Of a stretch of DNA of 6,226 nt, positions 1-4,545 are shown one piece after another. Source of the stretch: an uncultured Maribacter sp. (GTDB lineage Bacteria; Bacteroidota; Bacteroidia; Flavobacteriales; Flavobacteriaceae); the NCBI GenBank assembly GCA_905479535.1, contig CAJQMW010000402.1, forward strand, positions 1-6,226, read 5' to 3'. Made by a program: the position numbers and the translations under genes. The notes below the pieces were generated by a model. That model had not been told where the DNA came from and did not search any database. It worked only from the letters and a program-made list of their open reading frames with translations. The first letter of the stretch is position 1; every line of letters starts with the position of its first letter.

Positions 1-760
1 CCCAAATACGACCTGTTTGAACATCAAAACTAAAACGCCAAGGATTTCTAAGTCCATATGCGAAAATCTCCCCTCTAGCACCTTCTGTTTCTACAAATGG
101 ATTGTCGGCCGGAATACCGTATTCCAAACCATTCGTTAGAACGTCAACATCAATTCTAAGAATTTTACCAAGTAGGTTGTTCAGATTTTGAGCATTACCG
201 TTTGGGTCTCCGGTGCCGCCTCCATCTCCCGAAGCGATGTATAAATAGCCCTCCCAACCAAAAGCAAGTTGACCACCATTATGATTACCAAAAGGTTGAG
301 GGATTCGTAATAAAACGGTCTCACTGGTAGCATCCGCTAAATTAGGGTTAGTTGTGGAAACTTTAAAGCGGGAGACCACGGCCAAATCGTCAGAAGGCGT
401 ATAGGTCACGTAGAAAAATCCGTTAGTCGCATAATTTGGATGAAAAGCAAGTCCCAATAAACCCAGCTCCCCGGAACTTGCAATTCTATTTCCGATATCC
501 AAAAAAGCTGAGGAATTCTCTACAGATGCATCATTGTCAAAAACCTTTATCGTTCCAGCTTGTTCCACTACGAACAATCTGTTCGTGTTGTCCCCAGGAC
601 TTTGTAAATCCAGAGGTCGTGAGAAATCTAGATTTGGAAATGCGTTTATAAGGTTTACGGTTTCATCAGGAATCGGTGAAGGGGCTATATTCTCATCATC
701 ACTACACGATGTAAATAGAATGAAGAAAATACCTAATGGTAGTAGCAATAACCTTTTCAT
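1..760 (-). CDS. PQQ-dependent sugar dehydrogenase (GSDH family) lipoprotein, C-terminus cut by window edge
   Basis: Starts at ATG 758-760 and stays open to the left edge, giving 253 residues. Residues 1-18 are a lipoprotein signal peptide (MKR, then a Leu/Ile/Phe-rich core) ending in FTSC with Cys19 as the lipidated residue. The following S-D-D-E matches the Bacteroidota lipoprotein export signal, so surface exposure is likely. The rest reads as the soluble quinoprotein glucose/sorbosone dehydrogenase beta-propeller family: LFVVEQAGTIKVF (62-74), GLLGLAFHPNY (100-110), HNGGQLAFG (160-168), LYIASGDGGGTGDPN (173-187) and EIFAYGLRNPWRFSFD (231-246). His160 aligns with the catalytic His144, and Arg238 with Arg228, of Acinetobacter soluble glucose dehydrogenase. 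The expected reaction is oxidation of an aldose or related sugar with PQQ; the substrate cannot be told from this fragment. Family identity is firm. The PQQ- and calcium-binding C-terminal half is outside the window. No clear promoter or ribosome binding site was found upstream. Confidence 0.93.
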   Translation of the reverse strand, partial: MKRLLLLPLGIFFILFTSCSDDENIAPSPIPDETVNLINAFPNLDFSRPLDLQSPGDNTNRLFVVEQAGTIKVFDNDASVENSSAFLDIGNRIASSGELGLLGLAFHPNYATNGFFYVTYTPSDDLAVVSRFKVSTTNPNLADATSETVLLRIPQPFGNHNGGQLAFGWEGYLYIASGDGGGTGDPNGNAQNLNNLLGKILRIDVDVLTNGLEYGIPADNPFVETEGARGEIFAYGLRNPWRFSFDVQTGRIW

Positions 761-1071
761 AGCAGTGGGGTTTGAATATATACGACAAAAAACCGTCTTT
801 TAGATCTAAAGAACTAGTTGAAGAGAACCCCTACAAAAAACTTTATGACTATCGGATAGTTTGCACATGAAGTCAACTTTTAAGTTTTGTAAAAAAAAAC
901 ACCTCCCTCTATCCCTCCTTTCTAGGAGGGAAGAAATCGTTTCTCCTCTAAAAAGAGGGTATTAAGGGGTGCGTAGGCCTAAATTTAGTCGTAAATCGTA
1001 TGATCCGGAAAAAAAGAGGATAACTTGATTGACGTGCCGACTAAAAAAAGGCTATGTAACAAATCCGATGG
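761..1071. other. Intergenic gap between aroQ and the sugar dehydrogenase gene
   Basis: This 311-base stretch between two minus-strand genes has no credible coding region. It holds the palindromic repeat element at 899-974 (separate entry), a short palindrome TTTAGATCTAAA at 799-810 about 40 bases upstream of the dehydrogenase ATG, and a 6+6 inverted repeat ACTATC/GATAGT at 848-860. I saw no TAnnTTTG box in a position that would convincingly drive the dehydrogenase gene. The part next to aroQ (975-1071) is AT-rich, and I see no structure in it. Confidence 0.7.
899..974 (-). repeat. REP-like palindromic intergenic element ending in a T-tract
   Basis: The element contains a perfect hairpin at 912-931 (arms TCCCTCCT and AGGAGGGA, loop TTCT) and a second at 945-958 (CCTCT/AGAGG, loop AAAA). 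Both are enclosed by partly complementary ends: CACC at 900-903 with GGTG at 968-971, and CCCTCT at 905-910 with AGAGGG at 954-959. On the minus strand it begins near CACCCC and ends in GAGGGAGGTG followed at once by nine T (891-899). The pyrimidine/purine-strand organisation and CACCCC-like ends resemble short dispersed repeats I recall from flavobacterial intergenic DNA; that link is from memory. Position and T-tract suggest it may also terminate the aroQ transcript. It is not coding. Confidence 0.65.
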
Positions 1072-1485
1072 TCATAAAAAACTTTGAATCGCTAAATCAT
1101 AGCTCTGTAAGCCAAAACCTAGGATTACGCCTTTAGCGCTAGAAGAAATGTAGGAGACGTGTCTAAACTCCTCTCTTTCATGCGTATTGGAAATGTGTAC
1201 TTCTACAACCGGAGTTTCAATGGCTTTCACGGCATCGCCTATGCCTACGGAAGTATGCGTATAAGAGGCGGCGTTTAGAACAATACCGTCACGAGAAAAA
1301 CCTGTTTCTTGAATCTTACCGATAAGTTCTCCTTCTATATTCGATTGAAAATATTCCAATTGAACCTCCTTATACTTGAATTGAAGTTCCGAAAAGTAAT
1401 CCTCAAAAGTTTTGTTTCCATAAACTTCGGGTTCCCGCTTGCCCAGTAAGTTCAAATTTGGCCCGTTGATGATGATTATTTTCAT
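1072..1485 (-). CDS. aroQ: 3-dehydroquinate dehydratase, type II
   Basis: A complete 137-residue protein, close to the usual 140-150 of this family. It catalyses reversible trans-dehydration of 3-dehydroquinate to 3-dehydroshikimate, the third step of the shikimate pathway, in the cytoplasm as a dodecamer. Visible signatures: N-terminal INGPNLNLLGKREPEVYG (6-23) with Asn10, Arg17 and catalytic Tyr22 on the active-site lid; FQSNIEGELI (46-55); LNAASYTHTS (70-79) with Asn71 and His77; and EVHISNTHEREEFRH (95-109) with catalytic His97 and substrate-binding Arg104 and Arg108. These correspond to Mycobacterium tuberculosis Arg19, Tyr24, His101, Arg108 and Arg112. No key residue is missing. The ATG directly precedes the conserved KIIIINGPN beta-strand, so the start is secure. 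No other aro gene is nearby. A terminator ends about 30 bases upstream, leaving little room for a promoter, and none was recognised. Confidence 0.97.
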   Translation of the reverse strand: MKIIIINGPNLNLLGKREPEVYGNKTFEDYFSELQFKYKEVQLEYFQSNIEGELIGKIQETGFSRDGIVLNAASYTHTSVGIGDAVKAIETPVVEVHISNTHEREEFRHVSYISSSAKGVILGFGLQSYDLAIQSFL

Positions 1486-1514
1486 GCGGTTAAAAATACT
1501 AATAAATATGTGTG

Positions 1515-1547
1515 AAAAAAAAGCGACCAGTTAAACTTATCGCTTTT
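1515..1547 (-). terminator. Rho-independent terminator after the 172-residue barrel gene
   Basis: Perfect 8-bp arms AAAAGCGA (1519-1526) and TCGCTTTT (1540-1547) enclose a 13-base loop. Read on the minus strand, the second arm runs into eight T (1515-1522 as A on plus). It lies 29 bases past the stop at 1577. The stem is short and has few GC pairs, so read-through into aroQ is possible. Confidence 0.72.
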
Positions 1548-1576
1548 AAAATCATATTATTTCGAATAAGAAATTT

Positions 1577-2095
1577 CTAAAATAGTATCAGAAAACCTAA
1601 GAGTACACTGGAAAAAGTTACTTCGTCATTAACCGCAAAGTAAGAGACGTTAATTTCAGTGGTTCCACCGCTAATATCAAAACCTATAGTGGGCCTATAA
1701 TAAAATCCTCCGTCATTTCCCTTGTTCACACCTATCGCGTAGCCTACATCACCACCAATTTTAAAACCGGAAGTGGGGTATATTCTCAAAGATCCTGCAA
1801 TGGGTATGAATTGAACATTACCGAACTCGGTCTCTACGGTAAGCCCACCATTGGAAATGGTCTGCTTCTCCCCGAAAGCATTTGAAAAACCAGTGGCAAT
1901 CCCTAGATCTACCTCTTGGGAAACTCCCCAATGTTGATAAATATCTAATCCCAAGTTGAGACTATAGGCTTCCGAGAAATCTCCGACTACCAAGCCAACA
2001 TTGGCACCGGCCCTAAAGTTAGTTCTATCAACTTGCGCTTGGATTCCTAGGGTAGCAAGCAATGGTAGGGAAATAAATATTAATTTAAACTTCAT
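1577..2095 (-). CDS. Small outer-membrane beta-barrel protein, function unknown
   Basis: A 172-residue protein with a Sec signal peptide (MKFK, hydrophobic residues 5-18, probable cleavage after Ala20 in IQA-Q). The mature part is made of short amphipathic strands separated by Gly/Asn/Asp turns, for example FRAGANVGLVVGDF (27-40), LGIATGFSNAFG (64-75), GDVGYAIGVNKGNDGGFYYRP (115-135, of which GNDGGFYYRP is a motif I associate with small flavobacterial barrel proteins), and a C-terminal strand ending in LILF. A final Phe is typical of proteins inserted by the BAM complex. About 150 mature residues would suit an 8-stranded barrel. No enzyme motif is seen, and role and ligand are unknown. The ATG at 2093-2095 is directly followed by the signal peptide, so the start is secure. 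It has its own candidate promoter and terminator, so it is probably monocistronic. Confidence 0.8.
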   Translation of the reverse strand: MKFKLIFISLPLLATLGIQAQVDRTNFRAGANVGLVVGDFSEAYSLNLGLDIYQHWGVSQEVDLGIATGFSNAFGEKQTISNGGLTVETEFGNVQFIPIAGSLRIYPTSGFKIGGDVGYAIGVNKGNDGGFYYRPTIGFDISGGTTEINVSYFAVNDEVTFSSVLLGFLILF

Positions 2096-2120
2096 TTTTT
2101 AATGGTTTGGTTCGTTCCTG

Positions 2121-2152
2121 TAAAAATAGGTTCTTCTCGTAGCCAACTACAA
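2121..2152 (-). promoter_or_regulatory. Candidate promoter of the 172-residue barrel gene
   Basis: On the minus strand there is TTG (2150-2152), a 21-base spacer and TATTTTTA (2121-2128), which differs from the Bacteroidota -7 consensus TAnnTTTG only at the last base. It would give a leader of about 20 bases before the ATG at 2095. Found by pattern only. Confidence 0.45.
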
Positions 2153-2232
2153 TCTTTGTTGTCAACTTACCTTTGAACGTTGTAGAAATGAAGATTTTAG
2201 AAGTGATTCTATTGATTTACAATACGATAAAC

Positions 2233-2262
2233 AAAAAAAGCGGAAGAAATACTTCCGCTTTT
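2233..2262 (-). terminator. Strong rho-independent terminator after the PorT-family gene
   Basis: A perfect 11-bp stem, AAAAGCGGAAG (2236-2246) and CTTCCGCTTTT (2252-2262), with a 5-base loop. On the minus strand it ends in seven T (2233-2239 as A on plus). It begins 21 bases past the stop of the 183-residue gene, so the two barrel genes should be transcribed mainly apart. Confidence 0.9.
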
Positions 2263-2283
2263 CGATATCATTAGGTTCTTACT

Positions 2284-2835
2284 TTAAAGGAAATAAACCG
2301 CTGAAATTTGGAAAACTCTATTTTTAGAGCTCACATCCTCGATAGCATTAATGAATCCTGCACCGAACCTAAGTTGAAAATAAAAATTTTCGTCCAAGCG
2401 ATAGCCTGCTCCAAAGACAAGCCCTATATCTAATCCGTTGGTTGCATCAAAATTCTGACCTCCACCAAAGGTATTTCCGTCCAAATTGTTGGAAAGTAAA
2501 AGGCCAATCTGTGGCCCTGCTTCAATGCTAATGGCATCCCAAACATTGTATTTGGCAACAACTGGAATGTTCAAATACCAGAAATTAAGATCATCCTCAA
2601 AAAAACCACCACTTCCCTGCAAGGAAATTAAAGCTTCTGGCTGTAGGGTTATTTTGTCACTAAAAGGTATTTCCAAAACGCCACCTACATGAAAACCTAA
2701 TTTAGCATCATAGCTATAAGTAGCATCTCCGCCTAGTGATGAGATATTTAAACCGGCTTTAGCCCCAAAACTTTGGGCTTGTAAACTATAGCTCCCAAGA
2801 GCGAACACGACAAGTAAAAAAAGATTTTTTTTCAT
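2284..2835 (-). CDS. PorT-family outer-membrane beta-barrel protein
   Basis: A 183-residue protein with a Sec signal peptide (MKKN, hydrophobic 5-18, cleavage probably after Ala20 in LQA-Q). The mature region fits the outer-membrane beta-barrel domain called PorT family (PF13568-like): FGAKAGLNISSLGGD (23-37), GFHVGGVLEIPFSDKITLQPEALIS (48-72, containing the typical LQPEAL), LNIPVVAKYNV (88-98), GPQIGLLLS (107-115), GLVFGAGYRL (138-147) and a C-terminal strand ending AVYFL. It should fold as an 8-strand barrel in the outer membrane. Family members are widespread in Bacteroidota and most have no known role, so PorT-like secretion function should not be assumed. The frame is open further upstream to an ATG at 2992-2994, but that would add 53 residues ahead of the signal peptide and overlap xerD; the start at 2833-2835 is preferred and agrees with the promoter at 2860-2889. 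Confidence 0.87.
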   Translation of the reverse strand: MKKNLFLLVVFALGSYSLQAQSFGAKAGLNISSLGGDATYSYDAKLGFHVGGVLEIPFSDKITLQPEALISLQGSGGFFEDDLNFWYLNIPVVAKYNVWDAISIEAGPQIGLLLSNNLDGNTFGGGQNFDATNGLDIGLVFGAGYRLDENFYFQLRFGAGFINAIEDVSSKNRVFQISAVYFL

Positions 2836-2840
2836 TTTAA

Positions 2841-2886
2841 AAGTGTTTAGATTGATTATCAAATATATAAATCTTAACAAACACTT
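2841..2886. repeat. Inverted repeat flanking the PorT-family promoter
   Basis: Perfect 8-bp arms AAGTGTTT (2841-2848) and AAACACTT (2879-2886), extended inward by AGATT (2849-2853) against AATCT (2870-2874) if a TAAC bulge at 2875-2878 is allowed. The -7 box (2860-2867) lies between the arms. One arm is next to the start codon and the other reaches the -33 region, so it is a candidate operator rather than an RNA hairpin. Confidence 0.5.
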
Positions 2887-2889
2887 GAA
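2860..2889 (-). promoter_or_regulatory. Promoter of the PorT-family gene
   Basis: On the minus strand TATATTTG (2860-2867) matches the Bacteroidota -7 consensus TAnnTTTG exactly. A TTC (2887-2889) stands 19 bases upstream in place of the -33 TTG. The transcript would start near 2853, leaving a leader of about 17 bases, which supports the ATG at 2835. Confidence 0.68.
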
Positions 2890-2946
2890 CTCTTCATTAA
2901 ATTTATTCTCTAGAAAAAATTCAACAAGGTCTTTTTTGAGAAAGCG

Positions 2947-2954
2947 TATATTTA
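2947..2954 (+). promoter_or_regulatory. Possible -7 box for xerD
   Basis: TATATTTA is one base from TAnnTTTG but ends only four bases before the ATG, so any transcript from it would be almost leaderless. No TTG lies at the right distance upstream. It is the best candidate in the 123-base divergent region, but weak. Confidence 0.25.
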
Positions 2955-2958
2955 AAAC

Positions 2959-3855
2959 ATGGATTGGACGAATGCCTTGAAGGATTATGAACATTACCTG
3001 AAATTGGAACGAGGGCTAGCGGCGAACTCCATAAAGAACTATCTGTGGGACGTATCGAAATTGATTTCCTTTTTAGAGGTTAACGAGATTAAAACAGACC
3101 CTGTTGAAATAAATAAGGATACCGTTCAGCGCTTTGTTTACGAGGTTGCCGAGGTGGTCAACCCTAGATCACAGGCCCGGATTATTTCTGGTCTAAAAAG
3201 TTTTTTTAACTATTTGGTGTTTGAAGATTATAGAAAGGACAACCCCTTAGATTTAATAGAATCTCCAAAAATAGGTCGGAAACTACCGGACACGCTTTCT
3301 GAAAATGAAATAAATAAACTAATAGCGGCGATTGACCTCAGCAAACCAGAGGGCGAACGTAACCGCGCCATGCTAGAAACTTTGTACGGCTGTGGACTCC
3401 GGGTTTCAGAGTTGATAGGCTTAAAGATTTCCGATCTGTATTTTGAAGAAGATTTTATTAAAGTGACAGGCAAAGGAAACAAGCAACGTTTTGTTCCCGT
3501 AAGCAACATCAATAAGAAATGTATAAATATTTACCGCAAAGAGGTTCGGGTACATTTGAAGATTCAAGAAGGTTTTAAGGATATACTTTTTTTAAATCGG
3601 AGAGGCAAACAGCTCACAAGGGCTATGATCTTTACCATCGTAAAGGATCTGGCGGAAAAAATAGACCTCAACAAGACCATTAGTCCGCATACATTTCGGC
3701 ATTCCTTCGCTACTCATTTGTTAGAAAATGGCGCCGACCTTAGATCCATTCAGCAAATGCTAGGCCATGAAAGTATAACGTCAACGGAGGTATATATGCA
3801 TGTAGACCGCACCCACTTGGCAGATGTTATGAACAAGTTTCACCCCAGAAATTAA
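2959..3855 (+). CDS. xerD: Site-specific tyrosine recombinase XerC/XerD
   Basis: A complete 298-residue protein, the same length as E. coli XerC/XerD. It should act with a partner recombinase at the chromosomal dif site, under FtsK control, to resolve chromosome dimers. The N-terminal SAM-like core-binding domain spans about residues 5-90 (LKDYEHYLKLERGLAANSI at 7-25 is typical). The catalytic domain carries all six active-site residues: Arg148 in YGCGLRVSELIGL, Lys172 in VTGKGNKQRFVPV, His244 and Arg247 in PHTFRHSFATHLLENGADL, His270 in QQMLGHESI, and nucleophile Tyr279 in EVYMHVD. The intact core and 298-residue length favour a housekeeping Xer over a phage or transposon integrase, and no attachment sites or cargo genes are near. 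XerC and XerD cannot be separated reliably by eye; xerD follows usual flavobacterial annotation. It is divergent from the PorT-family gene and overlaps the next gene's stop tail to tail. Confidence 0.96.
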   Translation: MDWTNALKDYEHYLKLERGLAANSIKNYLWDVSKLISFLEVNEIKTDPVEINKDTVQRFVYEVAEVVNPRSQARIISGLKSFFNYLVFEDYRKDNPLDLIESPKIGRKLPDTLSENEINKLIAAIDLSKPEGERNRAMLETLYGCGLRVSELIGLKISDLYFEEDFIKVTGKGNKQRFVPVSNINKKCINIYRKEVRVHLKIQEGFKDILFLNRRGKQLTRAMIFTIVKDLAEKIDLNKTISPHTFRHSFATHLLENGADLRSIQQMLGHESITSTEVYMHVDRTHLADVMNKFHPRN

Positions 3856-3866
3856 AATTTTAATTT
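3849..3866. repeat. 18-bp perfect AT palindrome over two convergent stop codons
   Basis: AAATTAAAATTTTAATTT is its own reverse complement. It holds the last codon and TAA of xerD (plus) and the last codons and TAA of the convergent gene (minus); the two stops share TTAA at 3852-3855. It contains no GC pair, so it would be a poor RNA hairpin, yet it is the only structure seen where both transcripts must end. Confidence 0.75.
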
Positions 3867-4364
3867 ACCGCCTAATGTATAGACCTTTGGCATAGGAACT
3901 AAAGATTCTCCAAAAGCGCCCATAGGGGAATTATTAATCTGCAGGTTGTGCCCCGCTTCAAATAAAAAATTATTCTTTACTTCATACCCAATCCCATTCA
4001 TAATTCCATACCTCGGTGGGAGCGTTTCCTTTTTTGCATATTTATTGGTGTCAACTTCCAATCCACCACCCGAAAAAACATACCAATGATCATTAAGATT
4101 GTACTTGACCCTTAGATTATTTCTATAGCGATCCGTCTCTCTGTAGGTATCATAAAATCCTTGTAGTTCTATTCTGAATTTTGAATTAAAAGTATATTCC
4201 AACGCATAGGAGCTATGTTGCTCCCCATCTAAAAAAATGGGATAAGCAAAAGAAGATAGGGTAAGTCTTTCCGGTATGCTGGCACTATTACTTCGTGAAT
4301 TGATGACTTGGGCAGAAATGCCTATTGTGCTTAAAATAAGAAGTCCGAACACTATATATTTCAT
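3852..4364 (-). CDS. Secreted, probably outer-membrane beta-barrel protein of unknown function
   Basis: A 170-residue protein starting at ATG 4362-4364. Residues 1-18 form a Sec signal peptide (MKY, hydrophobic core, cleavage probably in ISA-Q). The mature part alternates polar and hydrophobic residues in strand-like runs, such as SSYALEYTFNSKFRIELQGFYD (51-72), NNLRVKYNLNDHWYVFSGGGLEV (82-104), YGIMNGIGYEV (119-129) and FLFEAGHNLQI (133-143), with turns rich in Asn, Asp and Gly. It ends in VYTLGGKLKF, a plausible BAM-recognised terminal strand. I do not recognise a named family, and the barrel assignment is inferred from this pattern. An in-frame TTG one codon upstream could serve as a start but is unnecessary. 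It converges on xerD with a 4-base overlap of stops. Its promoter is not evident in the 181 bases separating it from the divergent alpha-glucosidase gene. Confidence 0.7.
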   Translation of the reverse strand: MKYIVFGLLILSTIGISAQVINSRSNSASIPERLTLSSFAYPIFLDGEQHSSYALEYTFNSKFRIELQGFYDTYRETDRYRNNLRVKYNLNDHWYVFSGGGLEVDTNKYAKKETLPPRYGIMNGIGYEVKNNFLFEAGHNLQINNSPMGAFGESLVPMPKVYTLGGKLKF

Positions 4365-4496
4365 CAACAGTAATCAAAAAGCACTGGAAGTTACCATAAA
4401 ATGGGTGGCATTTTCACTCTTATGACGAATTTAACGGTACGATTTTGTAAAAATGGAAAACCGCTATCGTTGTAGTGCTACTAAAACTTAATTAGG

Positions 4497-4528
4497 TTCT
4501 TTTTTTAATCGCCAAAGCAATATATTTG
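4497..4528 (+). promoter_or_regulatory. Promoter of the alpha-glucosidase gene
   Basis: TATATTTG (4521-4528) matches the Bacteroidota -7 consensus exactly. A TTC (4497-4499) stands 21 bases upstream in the -33 position. Transcription would begin near 4533-4536, about 10-13 bases before the proposed TTG start at 4546, and this limits where translation can begin. The box is part of the inverted repeat annotated at 4511-4536. Confidence 0.68.
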
Positions 4529-4536
4529 GCTCCAAA
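4511..4536. promoter_or_regulatory. Operator-like inverted repeats overlapping the alpha-glucosidase -7 box
   Basis: GCCAAA (4511-4516) and TTTGGC (4525-4530) form perfect 6-bp arms with an 8-base spacer, and TTTGG (4525-4529) pairs again with CCAAA (4532-4536) across two bases. The right half overlaps the last four bases of the -7 box, so a bound protein would block RNA polymerase. This geometry suits a dimeric repressor, such as a LacI-family sugar regulator, but no regulator gene is in the window. Confidence 0.5.
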
Positions 4537-4545
4537 ATAGTAGGA

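Noticed and set aside
436..803. Two overlapping plus-strand open frames of 71 and 89 codons
   Set aside because: They lie mostly antisense to the clearly conserved sugar dehydrogenase and have no recognisable protein features.
799..810. Palindrome TTTAGATCTAAA upstream of the sugar dehydrogenase as an operator
   Set aside because: A single short AT-rich palindrome with no recognised promoter beside it; chance is a sufficient explanation.
1491..1498. TATTTTTA on the minus strand as the aroQ -7 box
   Set aside because: It is only five bases from the ATG, which would put the transcription start inside the gene, and it has no -33 partner.
2486..2692. Plus-strand open frame of 68 codons
   Set aside because: Antisense shadow of the PorT-family gene, with no domain or start signal.
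2836..2994. Upstream extension of the PorT-family gene to an ATG at 2992-2994
   Set aside because: It would place 53 residues before a textbook signal peptide, overlap the start of divergent xerD, and begin upstream of the predicted transcription start.
3228..3512. Minus-strand open frame of 94 codons within xerD
   Set aside because: Shadow of xerD, whose catalytic motifs are intact in the other strand.
2959..3855. The tyrosine recombinase as an integrase of a mobile element
   Set aside because: Its length and Xer-type core match the housekeeping enzyme, and there are no attachment-site repeats, tRNA gene or cargo genes around it.
4365..4367. TTG as the start of the secreted 170-residue protein
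   Set aside because: The ATG immediately following gives a normal signal peptide, so the rarer codon is unnecessary.
4453..4491. 12-codon open frame (ATG 4453 to TAA 4489) as a leader peptide of the alpha-glucosidase
   Set aside because: It lies upstream of the predicted promoter, so it would not be on the transcript, and it has no attenuator structure after it.
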